A program made the translations under genes and the position numbers. Shown one piece after another: positions 40,338 to 49,448 of a DNA stretch of 64,000 nt. Under the pieces are notes generated by a model, which was not told the DNA's origin, searched no databases, and saw only the letters and a program-made list of their open reading frames with translations. Position 1 is the stretch's first letter. The number at the start of each line of letters is the position of its first letter. This stretch comes from Hymenobacter sp. PAMC 26628 (GTDB lineage: Bacteria > Bacteroidota > Bacteroidia > Cytophagales > Hymenobacteraceae): the NCBI RefSeq assembly GCF_001562275.1, contig NZ_CP014304.1, positions 4,030,001-4,094,000 of the forward strand, in the 5' to 3' direction.

Positions 40338-40520
40338 GGATTTTGGAAACGATTTAAGGACGATACTCTTCAGGCACTAACCAGTGCATTGAAAAGCGGC
40401 CATCATGAAAATGTACAAAAGTTATTCGGCACAACGGCTACGTGAACGAATACCTCTGGCTTAATCGTCCCCAAAATCCGATCAATCCGGGTAATCCGAT
40501 AAATCTGTGGTTCAGACAAT
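40297..40520. repeat. stutter hairpin, CGGATT family
   Basis: Left arm 40297-40346 (GTCTGAACCACGGATTTATC, GGATTGGTCGGATTGCACGG) and right arm 40471-40520 (CCAAAATCCGATCAATCCGG, TAATCCGATAAATCTGTGGT) are complementary for about 50 bases with some mismatches. The loop is about 124 bases and has no gene. The left arm overlaps the start of the M20 gene and the right arm ends at the stop of the SPOR gene. Confidence 0.85.
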
Positions 40521-41077
40521 CACTGGTTCTTGTTCAATACCACCTGCGTGGCCTCCACTTCGGCGCGTTGGGTAAGGCCGCGCAGGCGAGATTTAGCGCG
40601 GGCCACCTCCAGCCGGGTTAGGTAGTCGCCCACGTAGAGGCGGTACACGGGGGCCTTAAAGGTGAGGTAGTCCGTCTCGTCGGGGTAGCGCCCGATGACG
40701 GCCCGCCGAATGGCCATGGCCTGGTCGCGCTCCAGGCCCAGGTACACCAGCAGGCGGTAGCCCTGGGCATACTTCACGTTCTGGTTGGTGAAGGCCTGGT
40801 CGCGCAGGCGCTGCTCCACTTGGGCATTCACGTGGTTGGTGGGCAGCGGGGCAGGACGGGCCGGCGCAGGCTTGGCGCCGGGGGCCCCGGCGGGCGGCGG
40901 CGCCGGCACGGGCAAGCGGTAGGCGCGCAGGTCGTCGGCCGGCATTGCGGCTTTGGCCGAGGGCACGGTGTCAGCGGTTACCACGGCCCGGGGGGCCCCG
41001 GGCGACGCGCTGGCGCACGCTACTAGCCAGAGCAGAATTGGAACAGCCACCACGTTAACGAGTCGAACTTTCATCAT
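40520..41077 (-). CDS. SPOR-domain-like lipoprotein
   Basis: 185 residues. Signal 'MMKVRLVNVVAVPILLWLVACAS' with a lipobox-like end VACAS, a Pro/Ala-rich linker (40-85), then a ~90-residue domain 'VKYAQGYRLLVYLGLERDQAMAIRRAV...PVYRLYVGDYLTRLEVARAKSRLRGLTQRAEVEATQVVL' that has the SPOR fold pattern. SPOR domains bind peptidoglycan stripped of stem peptides at division sites. It overlaps deoC by 23 bases and follows it, so they are probably cotranscribed. Confidence 0.8.
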   Translation of the reverse strand: MMKVRLVNVVAVPILLWLVACASASPGAPRAVVTADTVPSAKAAMPADDLRAYRLPVPAPPPAGAPGAKPAPARPAPLPTNHVNAQVEQRLRDQAFTNQNVKYAQGYRLLVYLGLERDQAMAIRRAVIGRYPDETDYLTFKAPVYRLYVGDYLTRLEVARAKSRLRGLTQRAEVEATQVVLNKNQ

Positions 41078-41720
41078 CCACGAGCAAAGTCAAGCTGTTT
41101 GAGGCCCCCAGACGGTCGGCGCCGGCGGCCACCAGCGCCAGCGCCGCCGCCCGCGTGCGCACGCCGCCCGAGGCCTTGATGCGGACGCCGGCTGGCAGCA
41201 CCCGGCGCAACAATTCCACGTCGGCCACCGACGCGCCCCGGCTAGCGAAGCCCGTCGAAGTTTTCACAAAGTCGGCTTCGGCGGCGGCGCATAGGCCCGC
41301 GGCCACCGTTATTTCATCGTCGTCGAGCAGCGCCGTTTCGATGATGACCTTCAGCAGGGCCCCGTGCACGTGGGCCAGGTCGGCCAAGTCCTCGATTTCG
41401 GCTTGCACGGCGGCCATTTCGCCCGATTTCAGCGCCGATATGTTCATGACCATGTCCAGCTCGTCAGCCCCGTCGGCCAGGGCCACTTCTGCCTCATTGA
41501 ACTTAACCAGGCGCGTCGAATACCCCAGCGGGAAGCCGATGACCGTGCACACGGCCACGCCGCTCCCTTCCAGCAGCCCGGCAGCCAGAGCCACGTAGCA
41601 GGGCGGCACGCAGGCGCTGGCGAAGCCGTGGTCGCGGGCCTCTTGGCACAGCTGCCGGATTTCGGCCGCCGTGCAATCGGGCCGCAGCAGGGTGTGGTCG
41701 AGGTAAGGAGCAAGGTTCAT
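41055..41720 (-). CDS. deoC: deoxyribose-phosphate aldolase
   Basis: 221 residues. TIM-barrel class I aldolase: 'YLDHTLLRPDCTAAEIRQLC', 'ACVPPCYVALA', 'CTVIGFPLGYSTRLVKFNEAE', 'ADELDMVMNISALKSG', 'LKVIIETALLDDDEI', Schiff-base Lys in 'DFVKTSTGF', and the second Lys in 'VRIKASGGVRTRAAALALV'. It splits 2-deoxyribose 5-phosphate into acetaldehyde and glyceraldehyde 3-phosphate. The ATG at 41720 is preferred; a TACCTTTG box ends five bases upstream, so the mRNA may begin at or next to the start codon. Unusual operon mate: the SPOR protein gene. Confidence 0.94.
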   Translation of the reverse strand: MNLAPYLDHTLLRPDCTAAEIRQLCQEARDHGFASACVPPCYVALAAGLLEGSGVAVCTVIGFPLGYSTRLVKFNEAEVALADGADELDMVMNISALKSGEMAAVQAEIEDLADLAHVHGALLKVIIETALLDDDEITVAAGLCAAAEADFVKTSTGFASRGASVADVELLRRVLPAGVRIKASGGVRTRAAALALVAAGADRLGASNSLTLLVDDESSTR

Positions 41721-41724
41721 GGGG

Positions 41725-41732
41725 CAAAGGTA
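41725..41732 (-). promoter_or_regulatory. -7 box (TACCTTTG) of deoC; leaderless promoter likely
   Basis: Exact match to TAnnTTTG on the minus strand, with only four bases to the ATG. Transcription normally starts about 7 bases after the box, so the transcript would have no leader or start just inside the codon. Confidence 0.5.
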
Positions 41733-41762
41733 CGGGGCGGGCCGCCGCCTGAAGGGCCAAAT

Positions 41763-41793
41763 AAAAACCCGTTGGCGCAGGGCCAACGGGTTT
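41763..41793 (-). terminator. terminator of secA
   Basis: AAACCCGTTGGC / GCCAACGGGTTT stem with T tract on the minus strand, 28 bases after the secA stop. Confidence 0.8.
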
Positions 41794-41820
41794 ATCAGCG
41801 TCGCTTTGTCGCTACAGGAG

Positions 41821-44800
41821 TTAGTCTACCAGCACGCAGCGCTGCTCCAGCACGTCTTGCTCCACGGTTTTATATTTCACGTCGCGCAGCACGCGGCCGT
41901 CCATGTACTGCACGCTCACCTTGTCGTTGCGGTTGGCTATTTTTTGGCTGCGGGCCGGGGCCTGCTTCTCCACCACGGCGGGGGCGTCGGGGCCCATGTC
42001 CTCGGGGCCCGCACCGAGCGAGTCGAGCATCGACTCTTTCTGCTCGGTGAGCTTGGGCTGGGGCAACTCGTCTTCGTAGTAGAACTCGGCGTCGTGGTTG
42101 GTACCCACGGCTTCCTCCTGCACCGGCACGTCGGCGTGGAACAGGAAAGTGGACGTCTCTTCGTTCACCTTACCAATCATGCGCTTAAACAGCTCGAACG
42201 ACTCGAACTTGTACACCAGCAGCGGGTCCTTCTGCTCGTACACGGCGTTCTGCACCACTTGCTTCAGGTCGTCCATCTGGCGCAGGTGCTGCGTCCAAGC
42301 CGTGTCGATGGTGCCGAGCACGGCCACTTTTTCCATGCCGCGCAGGATGTCGTGGCCGCCCGTGGCCTGAGCCCGGCGCAGGTTGGCCAGCGCCGTGATG
42401 TGCTTGCGCCCGTCGGTGAAGGGCACGGCGATGTTCTCGTAGGCGTTGGGCTGGCTGAGCAGCTCGTTCACCATCGGCAGGGCGTTGGCGGCGATGTGCT
42501 CGTTCTTGCTTTCGAAATAGGCCAGGGCCTCGTCGTACAGCTTCTGGGTAAGCTGCGGTGCTTGCAGGGCCCCGAGCTGGCCGGCGGTAATCTCAGTGTC
42601 GTAGCCGAACGTCTTGATGATGGACAGCTTGAAGTCCTCGTAGTCGCCGGTTTGCTTGTGGCCGGTGGCCAGGTCCTCGGCCACGTCGTAAATCATGTTC
42701 AGGATGTCGACCTCCATCCGGTCGCCGTGCAAGGCGTTGCGGCGGCGCTTGTACACCACTTCGCGTTGGGCGTTCATCACGTCGTCGTACTCCAGCAGGC
42801 GCTTGCGGGTGCCGAAGTTGTTCTCCTCCACCTTCTTCTGGGCGCGCTCGATGCTGTTGGTAATCATCGAGTGCTGAATTACTTCGCCCTCTTCCATGCC
42901 CATTTTATCCATGAGCTTGGCGATGCGGTCGGAGCCAAACAGGCGCATGAGGTTGTCCTCCAAGCTCACGAAGAACTGCGAGGTACCCGGGTCGCCCTGG
43001 CGGCCGGCGCGGCCCCGCAGCTGGCGGTCGACGCGGCGGCTTTCGTGGCGCTCGGTGCCGATGATGGCCAGGCCCCCGGCGGCTTTTGAGGTTTCGCGCA
43101 GCTTGATGTCGGTGCCGCGGCCGGCCATGTTGGTGGCGATGGTCACGGTGCCGGGGAAGCCTGCGCCGGCTACGATCTCGGCCTCGCGCTGGTTCTGCTT
43201 GGCGTTCAGCACCTGGTGCTGGATGCCACGCAGCTTCAGCATGCGGCTCACCAACTCACTGATTTCCACCGATGTGGTACCTACTAGTACCGGGCGGCCG
43301 GCTTCCACCAGCTTCTGGATTTCCAGGGCCACGGCGTTGTACTTCTCGCGCACCGTTTTGTACACTTGGTCGTGGGCGTCCTGGCGGGAGATGACGCGGT
43401 TGGTGGGAATCACCACCACGTCGAGCTTGTAGATTTCCCAGAACTCGCCGGCCTCGGTTTCGGCCGTGCCGGTCATGCCGCACAGCTTGTGGTACATGCG
43501 GAAGTAGTTCTGCAACGTCACCGTGGCGTAGGTCTGGGTGGCGTCTTCCACGCGCACGTTTTCCTTGGCCTCAATGGCCTGGTGCAGGCCGTCGGAGTAG
43601 CGGCGGCCCTCCATCACGCGGCCGGTTTGCTCGTCCACAATTTTCACCTTGCCGTCGTCGGTGAGGATGTACTGGTCGTCCTTCTCGAACAGCGTGTAGG
43701 CCTTCAGCAACTGGTTGACCGTGTGGACGCGCTCCGATTTCTCGTTGTAGTCCTGCATCAGCTGGTCTTTGCGCTGGAGCTTTTCCTCGGCGCTGAGGCC
43801 GGGGGTCTTCTCGATGGCAGCAATTTCCATCCCGATGTCGGGCATAATGAACAGGTGTGGGTCTTCGCCCTGGGCCGTAATCAGGTCGATGCCCTTTTCG
43901 GTCAGCTCAATCTGGTTATTTTTTTCGTCGATGGTGAAGAACAGCGGCTCGTCGGCCTTGGGCATCTGGCGCGAGTTGTCCTGCAAGTAGAAGTTTTCCG
44001 TCTTCAGCAGCACGGCGCGGTTGCCAGTTTCCGAGAGGTACTTGATGAGCGGCTTGCTCTTGGGCAAGCCCCGGGCGGCGCGCAGCAGCAACAGGCCGCC
44101 GATGCCGTTTTTATCACCTTCCTCCGCGCCATCCTTGCCTTCGGCAATGAGCTTACGGGCCTGCACCAAGTAGTTCTGCACCAGCTTCTTCTGCTCGTCC
44201 ACCAGGCGCTGGATGCGCGGCTTGAGCTGGTAAAACTCGTGCACGTCGCCGCGCGGCACGGGGCCTGAAATGATGAGCGGCGTGCGCGCGTCGTCAATCA
44301 GCACCGAGTCCACTTCGTCGACCATGGCGAAGTGGTGCTTGCGCTGCACCAGCTCCTCGGGGTCGCGGGCCATGTTGTCGCGCAGGTAGTCGAAGCCAAA
44401 CTCGTTGTTGGTGCCGTAGGTGATGTCGGCGGCGTAGGCGGCGCGGCGGGCGTCGGTGTTGGGCTGGTGCTTGTCGATGCAGTCCACGGTGAGGCCGTGA
44501 AACTCGAACAACGGCGCGTTCCACTCCGAGTCGCGCTTGGCCAGGTAGTCGTTGACCGTCACCAGGTGCACGCCGCGCTTCGACAGCGCGTTGAGGAACG
44601 AGGGGAGCGTCGAAACCAGGGTTTTGCCTTCGCCAGTGGCCATTTCGGCAATTTTGCCCTGGTGCAGCACCACGCCGCCAATGAGCTGCACGTCGTAATG
44701 CACCATGTCCCAGGTGATTTCGGCGCCGCCGGCCAGCCATTTGTTGGCCCACACCGCCTGGTTGCCTTCGATGGTGACGTTGCCCTTGCGGGTAGCAATT

Positions 44801-45225
44801 TCGCGGTCGAAATCGGTGGCAGTTACCACCAACTGGCCGTTTTCCTTGTAGCGGCGGGCCGTTTCTTTCACGATGGCGAAGGCCGACGGCAGCACCTCCA
44901 GTAGCACGGCTTCGAGGTCCTTGTTGCGCTGTTTTTCCAGCACGTCAATCTGTTCGAAGCGGGCTTCCTTTTGGGAAACCTCCATTGTGGGCGCGTCGGC
45001 CATCTGCTGGTGCAGGGCCCCAATCTGGCCGTCGATGCCGGCCAGGCGCTCGTCGATGCGGTTGCGCACGGCCTGGGTCTGCTCGCGCAGCTGGTCGTCG
45101 GTCAGGCCGGCCAGTTTGGCGTATTCGGCGTTAATCAGCGCCACGTAAGGCACAATTTCCTTCAAGTCACGCTCCGATTTGGAGCCGAATAGCTTAGCAA
45201 CGGTCTTGCCGAAAAAATCTAACAT
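41821..45225 (-). CDS. secA: preprotein translocase ATPase
   Basis: 1134 residues. Helicase-like motor of the Sec system: Walker A 'EMATGEGKTLVSTLP', 'HLVTVNDYLAKRDSEW', Walker B 'MVDEVDSVLIDDARTPLIISG', 'GTTSVEISELVSRMLK', 'VTIATNMAGRGTDIKL', 'ESRRVDRQLRGRAGRQGDPG'. Long insertions relative to E. coli (for example around 310-400 and 480-520) are typical of Bacteroidota. The C terminus (YMDGRVLRDVKYKTVEQDVLEQRCVLVD) has no Cys-rich zinc finger, again as is usual for the phylum. It pushes unfolded proteins through SecYEG. It stands alone with its own promoter and terminator. Confidence 0.97.
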   Translation of the reverse strand: MLDFFGKTVAKLFGSKSERDLKEIVPYVALINAEYAKLAGLTDDQLREQTQAVRNRIDERLAGIDGQIGALHQQMADAPTMEVSQKEARFEQIDVLEKQRNKDLEAVLLEVLPSAFAIVKETARRYKENGQLVVTATDFDREIATRKGNVTIEGNQAVWANKWLAGGAEITWDMVHYDVQLIGGVVLHQGKIAEMATGEGKTLVSTLPSFLNALSKRGVHLVTVNDYLAKRDSEWNAPLFEFHGLTVDCIDKHQPNTDARRAAYAADITYGTNNEFGFDYLRDNMARDPEELVQRKHHFAMVDEVDSVLIDDARTPLIISGPVPRGDVHEFYQLKPRIQRLVDEQKKLVQNYLVQARKLIAEGKDGAEEGDKNGIGGLLLLRAARGLPKSKPLIKYLSETGNRAVLLKTENFYLQDNSRQMPKADEPLFFTIDEKNNQIELTEKGIDLITAQGEDPHLFIMPDIGMEIAAIEKTPGLSAEEKLQRKDQLMQDYNEKSERVHTVNQLLKAYTLFEKDDQYILTDDGKVKIVDEQTGRVMEGRRYSDGLHQAIEAKENVRVEDATQTYATVTLQNYFRMYHKLCGMTGTAETEAGEFWEIYKLDVVVIPTNRVISRQDAHDQVYKTVREKYNAVALEIQKLVEAGRPVLVGTTSVEISELVSRMLKLRGIQHQVLNAKQNQREAEIVAGAGFPGTVTIATNMAGRGTDIKLRETSKAAGGLAIIGTERHESRRVDRQLRGRAGRQGDPGTSQFFVSLEDNLMRLFGSDRIAKLMDKMGMEEGEVIQHSMITNSIERAQKKVEENNFGTRKRLLEYDDVMNAQREVVYKRRRNALHGDRMEVDILNMIYDVAEDLATGHKQTGDYEDFKLSIIKTFGYDTEITAGQLGALQAPQLTQKLYDEALAYFESKNEHIAANALPMVNELLSQPNAYENIAVPFTDGRKHITALANLRRAQATGGHDILRGMEKVAVLGTIDTAWTQHLRQMDDLKQVVQNAVYEQKDPLLVYKFESFELFKRMIGKVNEETSTFLFHADVPVQEEAVGTNHDAEFYYEDELPQPKLTEQKESMLDSLGAGPEDMGPDAPAVVEKQAPARSQKIANRNDKVSVQYMDGRVLRDVKYKTVEQDVLEQRCVLVD

Positions 45226-45264
45226 CGGGTAGTTTTTTTAACGAATAAGCGCCGGGGCGCTCCC

Positions 45265-45300
45265 CAAATTTACGGCTTCTTAGCCAAAACCGTCCCAAAC
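45265..45300 (-). promoter_or_regulatory. promoter of secA
   Basis: TAAATTTG (minus strand, 45265-45272) matches TAnnTTTG; a TTTG-like -33 candidate lies at 45297-45300, 24 bases upstream. The start codon is 40 bases away. Confidence 0.5.
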
Positions 45301-45332
45301 AAAAAGCCCCGCCAGATTGGCGGGGCCTTTTC
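45301..45332 (-). terminator. terminator of the glf gene
   Basis: AAAAAGCCCCGCCA / TGGCGGGGCCTTTT stem; T tract on the minus strand. It lies 70 bases after the glf stop and next to the secA promoter. Confidence 0.75.
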
Positions 45333-45402
45333 TCATTGAGGAATTGATTACCAGCGGGCAGGAACCCGCCGGGTAACTGGGGCCCCGGGGCCCAACGCCA
45401 GA

Positions 45403-46577
45403 TCAGGCTTTGGGCGCGCGGCTCACCAGCTTATCTACCAAGGCGGTGCTGCCCGAAATGGCGGGGCGGGTGGGTTTGCTGGCTTCCTCCTTCTCGGTCA
45501 GGCGCTTGTACAGCGTCAGGGCCTGCGCCACTACCTGGTCCATGTTGTAGTACTTGTAGGTGGCTAGGCGGCCCACAAAGTGCACGTTGGGAGTTTCGTC
45601 GGCCAGCTTCTTGTACTTGTTGTACAATTCGGCGTTTTCGGGCTGGGGCACGGGGTAGTAGGGGTCGCCCTCGGCCTGCGGGTACTCGTACACGATGGCC
45701 GTTTTGCTGTGCTCTTGGCCGGTGAGGGCCTTGAACTCGGTAATGCGGGTGTAGGCGTGCTCGTTGGGGTAGTTCACCACGGGGGCCACCAAGTGCTTCT
45801 CTTTACTCAGCGTTTCGTGCTTGAACTCGAGCGAACGGTAGGGCAATTTACCGAACTGGAAGTTGAAATACTCGTCCACGGGGCCCGTGAAAATCATCTC
45901 CTTGAAGGGAATGAAGTCCATGATTTCGTGGTAATCGGTGTTCAGCATCACCTTGATGTTCGGGTGGTCGAGCATCTTCTCGAACATCCGGGTGTAGCCG
46001 TGCAGCGGCATGGCCTGAAACGTATCGGTAAAGTAGCGGTCGTCGCGGTTGGTGCGGGTAGGCACGCGGCTGGTCACCGACTTATCAAGCTGCGACGGAT
46101 CGAGGCCCCACTGCTTGTTGGTGTAGTTCTTAAAAACTTGTTGTACAATTCGCGGCCCACTTTGCTTACCACCACGTCTTCCGACGTTTTGATAACCGGC
46201 ACATCCTCAGCTACCGACTCGAAGAACTGGTCCAACTCGAAGCTATTCAACTTCAAGCCGTACAGCGAATTGATAGTATCCAGATTAATGGGCATTGGTA
46301 CAAACTGGCCATCCACCGAGGCGAGCACACGGTGCTCGTAGGGGCGCCAATCGGTAAAGTTGCCCAAGTAGTCGAATACATCCTTTGAGTTGGTGTGGAA
46401 AATGTGGGGCCCGTATTTATGGATCAGGATGCCGTCCTCGTTGTAGTGGTCGTAGGCATTGCCCGCGATGTGGTTACGCTTGTCGATGACGAGCACTTTC
46501 TTGTTGCTACGGGTGGCCAGCCGCTCGGCCAGCACGCTACCGGCAAATCCGGCCCCTACAATGAGGTAGTCAAACAT
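45403..46577 (-). pseudogene. glf: UDP-galactopyranose mutase with a one-base frameshift
   Basis: Two overlapping frames together form a complete Glf. The N-terminal part (46074-46577) has the FAD site 'YLIVGAGFAGSVLAERLA', 'VIDKRNHIAGNAYDHYNEDGILIHKYGPHIFHT' and ends correctly to 'KVGRELYNKF'; the C-terminal part (45403 to about 46130) continues with 'YTNKQWGLDPSQLDKSV', 'RVPTRTNRDDRYFTDTFQAMPLHGYTRMFE' and the arginine and FAD motifs 'NVHFVGRLATYKYYNMDQVVAQAL'. The break is at a run of five T (minus strand; 46132-46136) where six would restore the frame. Glf makes UDP-galactofuranose for surface glycans. It is a real mutation, or a homopolymer sequencing error; the C-terminal residues show no decay. 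Cotranscribed with the glycosyltransferase upstream. Confidence 0.85.
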
Positions 46578-46641
46578 ATGGAGAGTAAAAAAGGAGGAGG
46601 ATATACTAGGAAACGTGGATTGCAAAGAGGTGCACGGCAGC

Positions 46642-47874
46642 TTAGGACACTGCCGTGAGAGCGGCGGCGCGGGGCGCGGATGTCTTGGCTGTCAGGCGGT
46701 TCTGCATCAAGCCCACCATCTGCTGCCAGGTCTGGTCCCACGAAATGGTCGCTAGGTAAGCATCGATGCGGCGGCGCCAGTCAGCGTCGTCGCGCTGGGT
46801 TAAAGCCCGCTCAATGGCTGCGCCAAAGGCTTCAGCGTCAGCGGCAATGTGCACCAAATCGAGGTCGCCGTAAGGCCGTATCACGTCGCGAATGGGCGTG
46901 CTTACTACGGGGTTGCCAGCGGCCAAATACTCGGGGGTTTTGGTAGGAGAAATAAACTTAGTGCTTTCGTTATCAGCGAAAAGCAGCGTCGCTACGTCCC
47001 AACCTTTTAAGTAGGCCGGGAGTTCCTGGTAATCTTTGCCGCCCAAATAATGAATGTTGATCGGGCGCGGCAAACTGGCAGGATCAATTTTCACCACCGG
47101 CCCGATAATGACAAATTGCCACTCCGGGTAGTTGGCGGCCAGCTGGGCCAGCAACTCAATGTCCAGGCGCTCGTCGACCACCCCGAAGAAGCCAATGCGC
47201 GGGTGCGCAATGCCGACTTGGTCGGCGGGCTCGGCCATGGGGCCCCGCGCCTGGCCGAAGTGGGCCTTGTCGATGCTGCTGGGGAAGGGGTGCGCGTCGG
47301 GGTGCTGCTCGCGCTTGGATTCGTAAATGGTCAGGCCACCCGTGAACACCAAGTCGGCGCGCCCGAAAAGTTCTTGTTCGCGCTGGCGCAACTCGGGCGG
47401 CGCAAACTTGAAGGCCGCCAGCTCGTCCATGCAGTCGTATACCGTCAGCACGGGGCGGAAGTGGCGCGACTTGTTCAGCGCCATCGGCGTGTAGTACCAG
47501 AAAACGTACCGGCGCACGCCCTGATCGGCGAAGTACTGGCGCAGCAGCTCAAACTGGATTTGGTCGGCTTCGGCCTCCGGCAAACCGGCCGGCAAGTGGG
47601 CCACAACGACGCGCAGGCCGTGTTGGCGCTCCTTGATTTCGAGGTGCGGCGTTATTTGGTCGGGGTGGTAAAAGGCATCTTCCACGTAGAACACGCGGCC
47701 GTACTGGGCGAAGCGCACGAGCAGGTGCTGGGGGCGCTGCCACACAAAATCCCAGTGCAGGTGCGCAAAACACACGAGGTCGGGCAGGGCGTAGGGGGTT
47801 GCAATTGGGGCAGCAGCAGCCTGCGGCAGCGCGTCGGGGCGTGCAGCAGCCTCCGCCAAAGTAGCGTGGGGCAT
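46642..47874 (-). CDS. glycosyltransferase (GT4-like)
   Basis: 410 residues. 'CFAHLHWDFVWQRPQHLLVRFAQYGRVFYVED' is the typical opening of a Bacteroidota family of GT-B enzymes, with 'VYDCMDELAAFKFAPPELRQREQELFGRADLVFTGG', 'IGFFGVVDERLDIELLAQLA', 'WQFVIIGPVVKIDP', and the nucleotide-sugar-binding 'SPTKTPEYLAAGNPVVSTPIRDVI' with the EX7E-type Glu. It transfers a sugar to an unknown acceptor; adjacency to glf suggests galactofuranose-containing surface polysaccharide. It lacks a signal peptide; cytoplasmic or peripheral. 64 bases before glf start. Confidence 0.88.
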   Translation of the reverse strand: MPHATLAEAAARPDALPQAAAAPIATPYALPDLVCFAHLHWDFVWQRPQHLLVRFAQYGRVFYVEDAFYHPDQITPHLEIKERQHGLRVVVAHLPAGLPEAEADQIQFELLRQYFADQGVRRYVFWYYTPMALNKSRHFRPVLTVYDCMDELAAFKFAPPELRQREQELFGRADLVFTGGLTIYESKREQHPDAHPFPSSIDKAHFGQARGPMAEPADQVGIAHPRIGFFGVVDERLDIELLAQLAANYPEWQFVIIGPVVKIDPASLPRPINIHYLGGKDYQELPAYLKGWDVATLLFADNESTKFISPTKTPEYLAAGNPVVSTPIRDVIRPYGDLDLVHIAADAEAFGAAIERALTQRDDADWRRRIDAYLATISWDQTWQQMVGLMQNRLTAKTSAPRAAALTAVS

Positions 47875-48012
47875 GGGAAACGACAGGAAGAGGATGCGGT
47901 GCTGCGTATAATATAATTGCCGATAACCGGCCTAGTGTGCAACACTCTTTGATTATACGGGGCCCGGCATCAAAAGGATACGGCCGGCGGGCGGCGGCCC
48001 GGGGCCCCCGGC

Positions 48013-48573
48013 TCAGCCAGTGGACCCCAATACGAGCTGGAACTCGACCGCGTCGGACCACTGGCCGGGCGCGGGGCCCCGCAGCCACGCCCGCCGGGTG
48101 CCCACTCGCCGAAACCCCGCCGCCTGGAAAAGCCGCAAACTGGCCCGGTTAGCTGCCGCTACGGTGCAGTACAGCTGGTGCAGGCGCAGCACGTCGCGGG
48201 CGTGGGCCACCAGCAGCGCGAGGGTGTGCCGGGCGTAGCCCCGGCGCCGCGCAGTGGCCAAAATAATTATGCCTACGCCCGCCCGCTGGTGCAGCGGCTC
48301 GAAGCCAAACAGGTCGACCACGCCCACGGCGGGGCCCCCGGCGCCCGGCTCGACGACCAGCCGCAGCTGCCGCGCCTCGTGGAAATCGGCGGTGGCGTGG
48401 GCCAGGTATTCGCGCAGCGCGTAGCGCGACACGGGGGCCAGCGTGTCGGACACGGCCCACACGGCGGCGTCGTTTTCCAGGGCGTAGAGAAATTCCAGGT
48501 CGTCGGGCTCCAGGGCCCGCAGCCGCACGAGGGGCCCCGGCGCGGGCAACGGCGTAGCAGGTGCGGCGGCCAC
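48013..48573 (-). CDS. GNAT N-acetyltransferase (RimJ/RimL-like)
   Basis: 186 residues if the GTG at 48571-48573 is used; it overlaps the dapF stop (TAGTG), which decides the start. Features: 'VRLRALEPDDLEFLYALEND', 'LRLVVEP..GGPAVGVVDLFGFEPLHQRAGVGIIIL' (substrate-side strands), acetyl-CoA loop 'ARRRGYARHTLALLVAHARDVLRLHQLYCTVAAAN' and 'SLRLFQAAGFRRVG'. It acetylates an amino group, possibly an N terminus or antibiotic; target unknown. Translationally coupled with dapF. Confidence 0.88.
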   Translation of the reverse strand: MAAAPATPLPAPGPLVRLRALEPDDLEFLYALENDAAVWAVSDTLAPVSRYALREYLAHATADFHEARQLRLVVEPGAGGPAVGVVDLFGFEPLHQRAGVGIIILATARRRGYARHTLALLVAHARDVLRLHQLYCTVAAANRASLRLFQAAGFRRVGTRRAWLRGPAPGQWSDAVEFQLVLGSTG

Positions 48574-49382
48574 TACAGGCTGATGTCGCCGCCGAACACG
48601 CGCACGGCGGGCCCGCTCAGCCACACGTCGGCAAAGCCGCCGCCGGGCTGCGTTTGGAAGGCTACTTCCAGCAAGCCGCCGGGGGTTTGGAGGCGCACGG
48701 GCGAGGCCGCGCCGCGCTGCGAGGCGGCCAGGGCCACGGCCGTGACGCCGGTGCCGCAGCTCAGGGTTTCGTTTTCCACGCCGCGCTCGTAGGTGCGCAC
48801 GGGCCAGGGGTAGGCGGGGTCGGCGGGCACTTCCACGAAGTTCACGTTCACCCCGGCCGGGTCGTAGGCCGGGTCGTAGCGGATGTCGTGGCCCGCGCCG
48901 TACACGTCGAACTCAGCCAGCGTGTGGCCTTCCCCGGCGTTGAGGAAGTGCACGTGGTGGGGCGAGCCGGTGTGCACAAACACGTCCTCCTGCCCTACTT
49001 CGGCCAGCTGCGGGGCGGCGGCGTCAATCATCTTCAGGCGCACCGTGCCGTCGGCTTCCACGCGGGCGGCGTGGGGCCCGTCCACGGCCAGGAAGTAGGC
49101 CTCGTCCGTGATGAGGCCCAGGTATTTGGCGAAGGCCACCAGGCAGCGGCCGCCGTTGCCGCACATGGTGCTGGGGCGGCCGTCGGCATTGAAGTACACC
49201 ATCTCGAAATCGTAGCCTTCCCGGTTGCGCAGCAGCATCAGCCCGTCGGCCCCGATGCCGAAGCGGCGGTGGCAGAGTTGAGCGATGCGCGCGTGGTCGG
49301 CGTTATCGAACTGCGCAGCGCGGTCGTCAACGATGACGAAGTCGTTGCCAGTGCCTTGGTATTTATGAAAAGCGAGGGTCAT
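48573..49382 (-). CDS. dapF: diaminopimelate epimerase
   Basis: 269 residues from ATG 49382. 'FHKYQGTGNDFVIVDDRAAQF', 'LCHRRFGIGADGLMLLRN', first catalytic Cys in 'TMCGNGGRCLVAFAKYLG', 'HHVHFLN', and second catalytic Cys in 'NETLSCGTGVTAVALAAS'. It converts LL- to meso-diaminopimelate for peptidoglycan and lysine synthesis. An upstream in-frame ATG (49424) would add MRKIGEICG..., less conserved. Next upstream is a small membrane protein and a penicillin-binding lipoprotein, so the group concerns the cell wall. Confidence 0.95.
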   Translation of the reverse strand: MTLAFHKYQGTGNDFVIVDDRAAQFDNADHARIAQLCHRRFGIGADGLMLLRNREGYDFEMVYFNADGRPSTMCGNGGRCLVAFAKYLGLITDEAYFLAVDGPHAARVEADGTVRLKMIDAAAPQLAEVGQEDVFVHTGSPHHVHFLNAGEGHTLAEFDVYGAGHDIRYDPAYDPAGVNVNFVEVPADPAYPWPVRTYERGVENETLSCGTGVTAVALAASQRGAASPVRLQTPGGLLEVAFQTQPGGGFADVWLSGPAVRVFGGDISL

Positions 49383-49448
49383 AGCGAAGCCGGAGTTTCC
49401 ACAAATTTCGCCGATTTTGCGCAATTACCGGCGGGCCGGGGCCCCGGC

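Noticed and set aside
46125..46142. Programmed -1 frameshift in glf
   Set aside because: The slip site reads AAG TTT TTA; moving back one base needs a mismatch in the first codon (GTT against Phe tRNA), and no stimulatory stem is evident. Mutation or read error is simpler.
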